Assembly (NCBI GenBank): GCA_003614735.1
Contig: KZ992536.1
Span: 1 to 33,985, forward strand
Direction of reading: 5' to 3'
Origin: Thamnocephalis sphaerospora
Taxonomy: Eukaryota > Zoopagomycota > Zoopagomycetes > Zoopagales > Sigmoideomycetaceae
Length of the DNA: 33,985 nucleotides
Part shown: piece by piece, positions 8,786-20,100 of the stretch
Position numbering within the stretch: position 1 is the stretch's first letter
Layout: every line of letters starts with the position of its first letter
Translations under genes and position numbers: made by a program
Notes under the pieces: generated by a model
The model's database searches: none
What the model was told of the DNA's origin: nothing
The model's input: the letters and a program-made list of their open reading frames with translations, nothing else

Positions 8786-11297
8786 TGACTGATGGAACGC
8801 GGCTCGTGCGTAGAACCTCTACTTTATCGAAGACAAAAAGGCGCAGGTGAATGTACAGCAGACGCCCATTCCACAGCATCTGCGCTCCATGGTCGACATT
8901 CTGGTGGACGAGGAGATCCGGCTGGAAGAAGACCAGACTGGCCTGTGCATGGAGTATCTGCTCAAGAACAATGTGCTAACCATTCTGGTCAACATTGCCG
9001 AGTCGGACTTTCCGCAGGGGGTGCGTGGTGAGGTGATGCGCTGTGTCGCAAGTATGATCAACCTGCTGGACGACAAGTTCCTGGTGCACAATGCAGTCTT
9101 TAAGCCGACCCTCAAGCTGATTCGGATGGGCACCGAGGATAGCCGCAACGACGATACCTACCACGAGGACCTGATGGAGCTGATGTATGTCATCTGCAGC
9201 AAGATCCACGGCTATCCTGACCTGCTCAACATCTTCTTCCACGACCGTAATTGGATGCGCACGCCCTGGCGCAAAACGCTCACCGCCGAACAGTGGGTTG
9301 AAGTGATGAAAAGCAACGCGTCCATCAACAGCCCGACCGGCACCACCCGCCGTCGTCTGTTCAGCCCCGCCAAGATTGCCACTGTGGCCGGTGTGCCGGC
9401 GCACCAGCGCAACAGCATCGACTCGGCGAGCATCATGTCCATCCAGGATCAGCTGAGCCGAGATGCAGCGGTTGCCGCTGCCTATGTCGATTCGCCCGCC
9501 AGCACACCCGCAAGCCCGCGTGATCCGCACGCCACGCCGCTTCGTTCGCCCATCCAGGCGACGCTGCCGCCCAACACGACGGTGACACCCAAGCCCGACT
9601 ATGAGTTTCAGCTTTTCTCCTACCTGCTGCGCTATGTACATCGCGAGGGAAAGACCGGCGACTATGCGCGCACAGCCATTCTGTTCATCATTGAGCTGGC
9701 GACCGGCGCACTGGGCGACTACCTGCTGCAGAGCGGTTCGTTCCCGGCCGTAACTGCCGCCGGTGTGGGTGCGCTCTTTTCGCAGCTGCCGCGCGTGTTT
9801 GCACGTGATGATGCAGGCAACGAAACGGAGCCAATCGATTTCCATCGGCAGCTGGATGCCTTCACCAAGGAGCTCGAGTTTTGCCAGGATGTTCTTGATC
9901 GGTGTCCGACGCCGGCCATCTCCCAGGCGCTCCTGGCCAATGTGCGCCGCGTCTTTCTCGAAAACATCCTCTGGCCTGGCTTGGCTCAGTGCTCCGACAC
10001 GGACGGTTCGGCAGAGGCGGCCGTCACTTATCTGGACGTGATTCTGCGCAATCTGCGCCAACCGGCCATGGTCGATCTGGTGCTGAGCTACCTTGGTCTG
10101 CCGCTGGACACGGACGATGACGAGGAGGGCGTCGACAAGCTGGGAGAGAATCCGTCGGCCAAGGGTGTGGACGGCGACGACATGGACGCAATGGATGTGG
10201 AAAAGGAGGAACGGCCGGTGGACGGCTTCAACCTGGCGCGCCTGGTTCTGGTCCAGCTCGACTCGGACTCGGAGTCGACCGTCACGGCTACGCTGAACCT
10301 CCTGGAAACGCTCTTGACCATGCACTGCGGTCGCACTCGCCGGCTAGTGGGCGGCGCACGTATCAAGCGTACCACGCAGCACCGCATTGAGGATCACCGC
10401 CGGGAATTGGATCTGTACATGTCGGTGGCTGGCATGCTAAACCCGGATCTGGCGCGGGACGACGACACCTTTGGCGAAGGCTACGAGCGCTATTTGCTGG
10501 ACGCCGAGGCGGCTATCGAGACGCATCGATTGGTGCACGAAATGTCCGGCTGCTGCCCGCCACGCTACCGCGTCGATCCGGAAGCGCCGTTGCCGCGGGC
10601 GCTCAATCGCCTACTTTCCAACTACTACACCAACTCGCGCCGACTCAACCTGGCGCTTTCCGGTGTGGTGGCGGCACTTGCACACTGCCAGTACCGCGAC
10701 ATTGACGGCTGGATGGCCTGCCTGAGTCCGCCGTCAGCGGGCCGGCGTGGGCGTCGCCAAGATCGCACGCGTCATCGCCGCCGTCTATCCCAGCTGGATC
10801 GTCACGAGCACTATACCGGCTTTTCGTCGGACGAGGATCCATTTGCTTCGGACGCGTCCGTGTCGACGGCATTTGACGAAGACGACACGGAAGAGACCGA
10901 GGGCACCACCGAGGACGATCCGACCGACACGGAAACGCTTGCCAGCCGCGACGGTTTCTCCAGCATGGCGCCGGCAGGATCGGGCTCGCCGACCGTTGCC
11001 ACTGCGCCGGGCGTCTCGCCGCCACCTGCACTCTATTGCACACTTGAACTGCTTACCGGTCGGGTGCTGGAACTGCGCGGCCGCTTCCCTGAATTCGACA
11101 CATATCTGCGCGAGCGCCGCAAGGGCATTCGCCAGCCGCAGCTGACGATTATTCCGCGTCGCATCGACGACCAGAGCGGCCGACAGCTGTCAGATCTGGT
11201 GGATGCGACGGCAATGCTTGAGGAAGTGTGCAAGGAATGGCTTAGCCTAGTGCAAGTGCGCCGTGGCGTTGGCCTGGACCCGGTCGCCTTCTACTAA
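8544..11297 (+). CDS. FHIP (FAM160/RAI16-like) protein, subunit of the FTS-Hook-FHIP dynein adaptor
   Basis: Two exons (8544-8660 and 8814-11297) are joined by a 153-nt phase-0 intron into 866 residues. The start MDYFSKFKRGG, the WNYVH/NLYFIED junction, the TPIPQHLRSMVDIL segment, the GLCMEYLLKNNVL helix and the FPQGVRGEVMRCVASMINLL helix follow the order of the RAI16-like N-terminal helical domain. An alpha-solenoid continues with breaks: a Ser/Pro/Thr-rich loop at about 205-285, an acidic loop near 465-495, and a Ser/Asp/Glu-rich linker at about 705-765. The conserved C-terminal helices resume with LELLTGRVLELRGRFPEFD and end with EEVCKEWLSLVQVRRG. In the known family, FHIP with FTS and Hook links early endosomes to dynein; in Aspergillus and Ustilago this drives long-range endosome movement along hyphae. 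Family is confident from the N-terminal motifs; exact paralogue is not assigned. Confidence 0.85.
8749..8786. repeat. (GT)n dinucleotide repeat inside the intron
   Basis: Fifteen GT units (8749-8778) followed by AT and three more GT units lie between donor GTAGGT (8661) and acceptor GTAG (8813) of the FHIP-like gene. The repeat is removed by splicing, so length variation would not alter the protein. Confidence 0.9.
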
Positions 11298-11700
11298 AGT
11301 GCGTGCGCTCGTCGATTCCTTCGCCTCTGTCCATCTCTGTTTGTCCATCTGTCTGCCTTTTCGACGGCGATACATTACCATCCTCTCTGCCTTGCGCTCT
11401 TTCCTTCTCTCTTGTCCCGTTGTCGTCGCCACTATCATCACCGCTACCGCCACCGGCGTCGTCGTCGTCGTCGCCGCCACCACCACCTTCTTTCGCATGC
11501 CTCTCGCCACTTTTTTTGATAAGTCTGCGTTGTGTGTTGGCTATGATTATTGTGCGATGATTTGCCGCGTGCACGTAGCTCGCATGCTTTGGTAATGAGA
11601 ATAGTTCTGCTCATGTCCTGTCCGTCTGCTTGCTTGTTCTTGTGCCATGTAGATCGTGTGACGTGGAGCGGCTAAGGCTGCCTGTGACTCAGCGCGCTGC
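11298..11700. other. Intergenic spacer between FHIP-like and F-box-like genes
   Basis: This 403-nt spacer is pyrimidine-rich, with a short GTC/GCC-rich patch at about 11435-11480. It would hold the 3' end of one transcript and the promoter of the next. No gene is visible. Confidence 0.6.
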
Positions 11701-13707
11701 ATGCACCGCCGACTGCTCCTCTACTACCCGACCGCCATGCTTCTCTCGCGCTTAAGCCACGACGAAATACATCACCTATGCTATCTCCTAGACGACTGCT
11801 CGCTTGTGTTGTTGGCTGCTGCGTCTCGGTACACCTACCACCTCATTGCAGAGCGACCTGTGTACTGGGAGCAGCGTTACCGGCGGGAATTCCAGCTTGA
11901 TGATTGGCGTGAACGCAGCTGGCTCGTCTGGTTCAACGAGCAGATGGGCCAGGCGCCCACCTTGGCCGACTTGGCCGTTCGAATGGATGGTGCGCTAACG
12001 CTTCGATCGGAATATCTGTCGCTTGACGAGAATCTACAGGCCACACACTGGTACCATGCCTACCACCGACGACGGCTGACGATGCGCAATTTACAGCAGG
12101 GCAGCTGTCGTATGGATACGTGTGCGCTGCCAGTGGCCAATGATGCGCAACTCTACCTGTCTGGCATGAATGCATGGGCCTCGGTGATACGCGAGCAAAA
12201 CACGACGCGTATGTGGGCGCTGCGTCATAATACCGAGCGCTCTGGCGGCCTGCAGTGGCGCGCGCTGGAACTGCCGCCAGCGCTGGGACAGCTCACGCAG
12301 ATTGCCTATGCAGACTCGACCAGCCATTTCGTGGTCGCGTGGGCTCACATCCGCCTGCCAACAGTTCTGCTAGACTCGGGCAACACGGCGCAGGAAGCTG
12401 CCGCTGGTGCTGACGCGCCAGGTAGCACAGCCAGCGACGACGTCATCGCACCGGCCAATACCGATAACTCGGCATCCATCATTCCAGCCGATATCGACGC
12501 TAACGAACAGGGTGACCACGGCGTGATTCTTGCATGGCCGAATACAGGTGCTGATCCGCCCTTGGTGATCTTTATGCAATCGGAGGAAGAGGTCAGACGC
12601 AAGCATGAGATTGCCGCGTCACTGGGCATGTACGGAGAATGGGTGCTGATGCGTACGCCCATCTACGCATGTACAACAAACGCCAACATGCTACCAACAA
12701 GTGCGGAGGATGTTGTGCGTGAAGTGCCAGAGATCGAGTGCTACCGATACGACGTTTACGATCTGGAACGTATGCGTCACTGCACTGGCGTCATTGGTGA
12801 GATTGGACATTCCTACGCTCACCTGCAGGCAGTGTCGATGAACCATGTGGACATGCTAGTCTTTCGCTGGGTACGAGTGACGGCAGACCATCTTCTGCCT
12901 GGCATTGAGCACCCAGTACTGAACACGCCAGGTGCCACGGCGGTGGAACCGGACAAGCAGGATTGCGCAGCGCTACTGCGTGTCGACTGGGAGCTACACG
13001 AGTTTCGTGTTGATCGTGAACATGCAACACTGCTACGATGCGACACGGTACATCTACCATCGTGGCCTAATGCGCAGATTGAAGTGCAAGAGTACGGGCC
13101 CGGCCTTGTGTGCGTCATGGTCTACAACCCAAGCGACGGGCAGATTCACAGTGGAGAAAAGTCAAATCACGCACAGCTTTCTCTGTTTGTCGTAGGCGAT
13201 ACACCATCCTGCGGAGCGCCATTGCAGGCGGCAGCCACCAAGGCACGCCAGGAACGTCGTGCTCTTTGGACACGCCCAGTTGCTACCGTCATCTTTACGC
13301 CGCTCTACAGCGAACAGCTGGTGATTATCCAGCGTTTTTGCTGGTTTAACGTGCATAGTGCCATCGATGGTACGCTACTGCGGCAGTTTGCGTGTGAGGC
13401 GTATAACCAATTTGTGCCAGTGCTGGGACCCATCTGCACTCTCTACGACTGTCCCAATCAAGTCAGCTGGCTCGCCGACATGCAGCTTGGCAAGATGCAT
13501 TCTCCGCCAGCCGCCTGGCTAACGGAACCAGTGCAAGTAACACGTGCGGCACAGGTCACTGAGCCAAGTCAAGATGGCGCAGCCAGCAGTCTGGCGCAGA
13601 TCGAGATGGTGCGCTACGATTCCAAGTACCGTGTCTCCTACTCCAATGTCGTGAGCCTCAATGCAACAGGAGGCCAGATTCGTCTGTATCATCTAACCCA
13701 GCTGTGA
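11701..13707 (+). CDS. F-box-like protein, substrate-recognition type
   Basis: A single exon encodes 668 residues. Residues about 14-60 read as an F-box: LLSRLSHDEIHHLCYLLDD, then SLVLLAAASR and the RPVYWEQRYRREF helix. This matches the L-P-x-E-[IL], L-x-L-[AC]-A-x-[ST] and W-[+]-x-x-[FY] pattern of the Skp1-binding motif, with S in place of the usual Pro. In SCF complexes such proteins recruit targets for ubiquitination. The rest (about 75-668) is beta-rich with regular hydrophobic strands and Trp residues, possibly a divergent propeller; I cannot name a repeat family. A Thr/Ala/Asp-rich loop sits near 225-275. The first ATG is used; a second ATG (residue 13, at 11737) would still keep the F-box. 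The gene is intronless, and its stop codon overlaps a poly(A) signal. Confidence 0.7.
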   Translation: MHRRLLLYYPTAMLLSRLSHDEIHHLCYLLDDCSLVLLAAASRYTYHLIAERPVYWEQRYRREFQLDDWRERSWLVWFNEQMGQAPTLADLAVRMDGALTLRSEYLSLDENLQATHWYHAYHRRRLTMRNLQQGSCRMDTCALPVANDAQLYLSGMNAWASVIREQNTTRMWALRHNTERSGGLQWRALELPPALGQLTQIAYADSTSHFVVAWAHIRLPTVLLDSGNTAQEAAAGADAPGSTASDDVIAPANTDNSASIIPADIDANEQGDHGVILAWPNTGADPPLVIFMQSEEEVRRKHEIAASLGMYGEWVLMRTPIYACTTNANMLPTSAEDVVREVPEIECYRYDVYDLERMRHCTGVIGEIGHSYAHLQAVSMNHVDMLVFRWVRVTADHLLPGIEHPVLNTPGATAVEPDKQDCAALLRVDWELHEFRVDREHATLLRCDTVHLPSWPNAQIEVQEYGPGLVCVMVYNPSDGQIHSGEKSNHAQLSLFVVGDTPSCGAPLQAAATKARQERRALWTRPVATVIFTPLYSEQLVIIQRFCWFNVHSAIDGTLLRQFACEAYNQFVPVLGPICTLYDCPNQVSWLADMQLGKMHSPPAAWLTEPVQVTRAAQVTEPSQDGAASSLAQIEMVRYDSKYRVSYSNVVSLNATGGQIRLYHLTQL

Positions 13708-13712
13708 ATAAA
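13707..13712 (+). terminator. Poly(A) signal AATAAA overlapping the stop codon
   Basis: The last base of the TGA stop (13705-13707) is the first base of AATAAA, followed by TATCTGTA. If used, cleavage would leave a 3' untranslated region of only a few tens of bases. Confidence 0.45.
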
Positions 13713-14106
13713 TATCTGTATCGCCGGCCAACGCCCGCACTCCCCGTGTTCTCCATTCGGTCTCGTGCTACCATTTTGAGACTAACAGAGGTGAGCAGTG
13801 CAAGCAACCTGCTCTCTGCATTCGCAGACCAGCAACCTACCTCATCTCTTTTCCTGCACGCTACCTTTTTGCCGGCCCAGTCCACACGCGCCTGCGCGCA
13901 ACGTCAGCCTGCGCCGGTGCCAGTTACGGTGGATTGATACCGTGCATTTTCCCTGCTACATTATAGTATCGTACGCTTCAAGCAGCCTAATCCGCGGCAA
14001 CAGCACACACCTGGCTCGCCAGTCTTTGCCAGCTTTTGCAGCCGCGCGGCCTTGCGTTCTGCATTTCAGCGTCTGTTGAATCGGCACAAGAGGTGGTGGA
14101 ATCCCC
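13708..14106. other. Spacer and leader before the seven-module gene
   Basis: About 400 nt of pyrimidine-rich DNA with no coding frame of interest. An in-frame TGA lies shortly before the ATG at 14107, which supports that start unless an upstream exon exists. Confidence 0.55.
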
Positions 14107-17100
14107 ATGCTGCCCGCACATGGAGCACGCTCGCGGCGCAGCCGGAGCATAGGCGAACAGAGTGTGGACACTAGCTTTCACAGCGACGGCGGCTACAGTG
14201 AAGGCGGCTACAGCGATGCGGAAAGCCTTATGAGCGTCAGTACGCGGCGTCTCAGCATTGCCAGCAACATCGATGCGCCTGTGGACAATTCGCACTATGG
14301 ACAGCGTTCCCTTTCGCTTGTAATCACCAACCGACATCCAGTGCTGGAGCTGCGCTCCCTGCGCCAGTGTATTCTCTCTGGCGTCATTACATGCGGTCGC
14401 CAGCCGGCCACATCGCTGTCGTCGGGCGAACGGCGCGAGACCGTCTACGCCTCGGAACAGATTTCACGCAGCAATCCACAGCGCGAAGAGACACGTGGTG
14501 CGCTCATCTACCAGCTTCGCGGCCGGCGAGGCATGCCGCTTTCACGCCGACTCTTCCTGTTTGTAGCATGGTCTGTGCCAGGCAAGGGGCCGTGTAGTTG
14601 CGTGATGCACGTGATCGAGGCGGATCATGCCACCTTTCCGGAAGATGCGTGCGAACTGCGCGGCCAATTCCGTCGACTTACTCGGCAGCGCATGGGCGGT
14701 CGAGGCGGTGCGCGCATCAAACGACGGCGTGGTGGTACATACCCGTCCGCCAAACGAGGCGGTAGCACCACCGGTGCACATAGCGACGGCGAGGCCATTT
14801 CGCGCTCCAAGTCACGTGTGTCGACGATATCGTCTGCCTCGCACCGCGACAAAAAGCAAAAGCAGTTTCGCGAACGTTTTCGTTACGTGCTCACCGAGGA
14901 CGTGCTCACGTTCACCACCGTGTGCTGGCTGGAAATTGCCCCGGATAAGGTCGATCTGCGCGTGGAGGTGTACGAAGAGCTGGTAGAGCAGTATCCAAAC
15001 CCAAGCATGATGTCCAAGGTCGTTGCGCCCATATGGCTGGAGCCAATTGGCGACGAAGGCGAGGATGGCGATGAGCTTGTCGCCACGGAGAACGCCCACG
15101 ACATGTTCGACAATGGTGAAAACGGCGACTTGTCTAGCGATGAAGACGACGACGACGAAGAAGATGACGAGTAAGTGACCGCACAAAGACTACTAGACGG
15201 GCGGGTACTAACGCATCTCTCGTCTACTCTTTCGCATGTTCAACGCAATCGTACAACCAGAGGCGGTGCAGGCTTGGATGGCACTCGGAAAAAAGGTAAG
15301 ATGGCGGCGGGCACCGTCTTGTGTGTTCTAGTCTAATGCATGCTGGATTGTAGGAGCTGGCTTACGCCGCGATAATACACTTTCGGAGCGCATGTTTCGC
15401 CATGTCACCGTCACCATTCGTAATCGGCACCGAGGGCTGATGTTGGTTGGGCCACAGCTGGACACACGTCGTGGTCGATGCCAGAACCAGCCAGAAAGCT
15501 CGATTCAGGCTAACGGAGAAGATATGACCTGCGTGTTCCGCTCTGGCGTACTTGGCGCAACAGGCATCAAAGGCTGCCTGGTCTATCAGCTGATGCCGCG
15601 CGACGTCAATGCCGCCATGACCATTACACAGCGCGTCTATCTTGCCGTCGCCTGGGATGTACATGCTTCTTTGGCGGCCGAAAGCAAATCCAACGGAATT
15701 GTGGATAATACGCATGGACGCCGGCTGCGAGCCTACCTGGTCACCGTTGATCGGCCGCGCTTTCCTCACGACCGCGCCGAGCGGGATCGCTTCTTCCGCC
15801 TCATCTATGCAGAGCTAGCAGGTTCCGGAGACGGATACCGTGGCGCTCGCTGGTGCGGCGAGCTGGGAGTAGAGCGATTCACGTGTCGTATTAAGCCGCT
15901 GCTGAGCGGTGATAGCAGTCGACGCACGACCACGGGCATCATGGCCGAGTTTCGACCGATGCAGTCAAGCCGAGTCAGTGGCCGCCTGCCTCTTTATTTG
16001 CCACCAGAGTTATTCGTGTACGTAATTGCACTCATGACAATGACAAACGCCTCCTGCTGACCCACCAACAGTTTTTCATCATCCACGGCAGCGCTCAAGG
16101 TGCGCGAGGTGATCCAGCAACGGCATACGGTCATGGAGTCGGAGCGACGGTCGTCTAGTGGTGTGATGGTGGTGTTGCTGGAAAACCGCCACCGATTCAC
16201 CACACTGCAGCTTTGCTCGTATGAAAAGAACGTGTATACTGGCGAGCGCATGCAGGGCATGATACCGCAGATAGGGTCGGAAGAGTATGAAGTAGCGACG
16301 CTACTTGTCGACCAGATCTACAAACGCCAGCAAGAGGCAATGCTGGGAAGAATGCGAACCATTTTTGGCCATACACTTTACGAAATTGTCGACACTAGTC
16401 TGCCAACAGGCGAAAGCTTGTATACATCCAGAAACACCAGCTCGCCCTTTCCGCTCAGCTCGCCAACGAGTACGATGTCTGCAACGCTCGATAGGTCACG
16501 CAAAGAGTCGCGATTCTTGCTGATCGGATGGCTCAAGCAGGTTCACCGGGACATCCAGGTTGCAATCGTAATCTTCCGCGCAGTGCATAGCCTGGAGGCG
16601 TCGATTGACGGACTGCCTGAAGCGCCCACGTTTCGGCAGTACCTCTATAATACGTTTATCTCCTACGCTCACACTGGTACTGGCATGTGGAAACGTGGCT
16701 TTGACACAGGTCGGCCCTACAACGATCAGACGGCCATCGATAATCCCGCCAGATCAAAAACCGTCATGCTTGGGACTGCACCACTGCAGCGTATCATGGT
16801 GGATGGCTATCTCGGCATGGGGCAGACGCCAGTGCTTACGGTTACGCTAGGCAAGGTAGGCCAGCGCATTGGTACGCAATCGTGCACTACCACTCACCTA
16901 GCACACTTGTGCACTTGCCTACGCATAGATGGAGAATACGCAGGGGCTGGTAGACTCGCACGATTTCCCGCTGGGTAAGTGCCAGATAGGGCAGGCATAT
17001 ATGCTCGCCGCTTACAGCTATCCCTTTGCAGATAATCCGGTCATGAGGTGGCCACCACGGCACATATATCTTCGAGTGGAGAATAAGCACAATGGCGTTC

Positions 17101-20100
17101 GCCTGATCAACGGCAGGCTCTTCTCCTCGGGCACTCGCGTGGTCACAGAAGTCGACCGGCATATCTTGCCCAACGCAATATCAACGGGTGTGTTTGCACC
17201 AGACACAGGCACCGTTCAGGCCATCGGTGTGCTTGGCTTCCAGCTTGTGAGCACCGATGGCAATTTGCTGGAGTCGGCGCCATACATGGTCATCTCCTGG
17301 TGTGTGGACTGTCAGCGCGGCAAAGAGTCCCTACGCGTTCATGCCGATATTCTGCAGCAACGTTCGGTCGGCTATGATGGATCACTTGGTGCATTGCATA
17401 CGCCCGATGTGCTCTCACGGGTTATGCCGCGAGGCGGTGTGTTCAACGAATGGGTCACCGAGTCCATTGCACTACTCGACAATCAAATCCCGTACCGTGC
17501 TGGCCTGCGAGTTTGGATTGATAATGCCGGCTGCGTGCATGCAGATGCAATCCTGTCTGGAAAGGGTAGTGTAAGTACACGTACGCCCATAGGGTCAAGC
17601 ATCGTATGCTAATCCGTCTTGTCATGTGCAGCGTTCGATGCACAAGTCCAGCAGTCGTCGGAGAGGCGAGCAGTGTAAGTACGCGAGCATGAATGTTGTG
17701 TACTAACAGGATAGCGATAGCTAACTCTGCAATTACCTACGAGCAGTGCAAAAGATGTCGCATTCTAGCAGCTACGGATCGGTCGTCTCGAGCGACAATT
17801 GGCACACATCCGTAATCACCTCCACTACTGGAGCCACCAGTGTGACGGCGCAGTCGCGAAGCGTCAGCTCACCAGGTGAATCGATAATTCGGCCGCCGAG
17901 CTCAGCAAGTACCACCATGACGCACGCATGGTCGGAATGCTCCGTGGACAACACATCTTTCATGACCACCGATCCTACTGAACTGCCTGAGATTCCCGAG
18001 ATTCCGGCACATTTTCAGGGGAAAATCAAGCAGCTCCAAGAGCTCCAGCAGCAACAGTATGCTTTGCAAAAGCAGCTAGATGCTCTTCGAATTCAGCACG
18101 AACAGAGACGGGCCGCGCCCCGGCCCTCTTTGTCGCTATCACTGCAAAGCCAACTGTCTAGTCTGCGCTTCCATTCACCACGCTTCTTTACCGTTCAGGA
18201 TGGAGCGCTCAAGCCACCGTTTGGCGTACTGTCTCCACAGCAAACGCTCACCAGTAATGTGGAGATACCGGCACTTGCAGCTGACAAAAGCTTCGAAGGC
18301 TGCATCATGTATCTGATGGATAACGCTGCTGCAGGCCAGCAAGCCAAGTATCCGCCCGTTCCTGTTGGCACCTTCCTGGTCATTGGTTGGCGTATTACAC
18401 ACGACAACCAGCGATCATTTTTTGCATCTATTGCGCACATTCAGGACGTGATGGCGGAAGTCAAGGCACCACCAACCGCTGGCAGCAATGCGCCACGCTA
18501 CGTCATTGACATGCTGATCAACAACACAAAGGGCCGAGGCGCGCTGTTTTCCCAGCTGTCCAATGCAAGGGTGCAGACTGCCGGCAAAAGTCTACGACAG
18601 GCATTTGCACTCGCAGACCGTGGCGCAGTAAGTGTATCGGCAACCATGACCCTGGACAGCACAGCACAATTGCAGATTGTGCTGTCTTTGTTACCGATGA
18701 AGGTGCCGGAAAAAATACCAGAAAAGATATCACGGCCGCCAGCAGACAGAAAGTCTTTAGCACCGTCATATATCAAGCAAAGCGAGAGTATTAGCGCGTG
18801 GTAAGCCTACAAACTATTGGCGATGATGCGCTGTACATACAATGCGCCGGCTGACAAACATTTGCATGCACGCATTTACCCTGCAGCTCCAGCCCAACGC
18901 TGCCTGCCTCTCCGTCCAGAAATTTGCCACTGTACGTATGACGCATTTGGTGTGAGCAGACACTGGTGTATTTGCGCAACTCTTTACTCACACTTTGATT
19001 AGGGATCAGTTTGGCGTTGATCAAGCGAAAAAGTCTGCCCCCATGCTATCTCCTCCGTCCTGTAAGTTTCGCGGTGGATGAGCCCCTTGGTAGAATCCAA
19101 GTGCTAACACACTTGTTGTTGTGCTATAGCTGCCATGCCAATACCGATACCAGCCTCTGATCGGCAGCGTAAGATCTCTGATGCCTCTAGCACAGGCCTG
19201 CCATCAGAAATGGGACTAAGCCGATCCCCGCTCACGACAATGTCACCACCCTTCCGGCTCGCGCAGCCTACCATGTCGTCATCACTCACGTCTCCATCCA
19301 CGGTCACCATGCTCTTCTGCATGGAACAACGACATCGACATGTATACCTGCAGTTGCTGCGTCGGCATGATATACGCGGCATCTGCGACCAGTCACCTCG
19401 CGATGCACTTGGCCATGGCATCGACTCTTTTGCTACGTTCCATAGCTCCACGTCGCTATCCGGTGCCGATCAGTCGGTCGAAGGATGGGCGGTGTATGCC
19501 GTTTCCAGGACCAGCAGTACCACCATTGCCACGGGCATGTACTGTCTCGCTGTCAGCTGGTGTGCCTCTCCTATTCGACAGCACAGCCAGTACACCACAG
19601 CACTGTTCCGTCTGGATGGCGACACCATTCCTATGGATGATGCCGAATGGGCGATGCTCCTGCGCGGGCTGACATCGTACACTGGCTGGCGAAATGTCGG
19701 GAAGCATGTTCGCCACCTGTATCTATTTGCCGACGACAGTCGCCGTGTCGCCCTAACGGCAAACATGGTTCTGGAACCGCGAATGGCACTTCACGTTGGG
19801 CTTACCGAGTGGACCGATGCAGACATCAAGGTAAGCCTGCAACTGCACCGTGATATAGCATAACATCCCGTTGCTTACAAGTACACGTGTGCCTATATCG
19901 CGTACCACAGCCGTTTGATTCCACCTCTGCACCGATACATCCTGTGTCAGCCAAGGAATTCTTCCACCCACTGAGTAAGCATTGTAGCAGTAGACATATC
20001 TTATTGACTATGCTAATTGCGGTTTATCTACAGCCTTGCCAGCGGTCAGCAAGCCGGCTCCGCCGCCACCCACCCCGCCAGTCGTCCAGCCCATGGTGGT

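Noticed and set aside
8976-10325. 449-codon open frame on the minus strand
   Set aside because: It is the exact antisense of the FHIP-like coding exon; its composition (many Arg, His, Gly, Val) follows from the GC-rich codons of the real gene.
19881-19910. Alternative acceptor at 19880 for the exon before module G
   Set aside because: Using it in the required phase leads to a TGA at the end of that exon; the acceptor at 19910 keeps the frame open.
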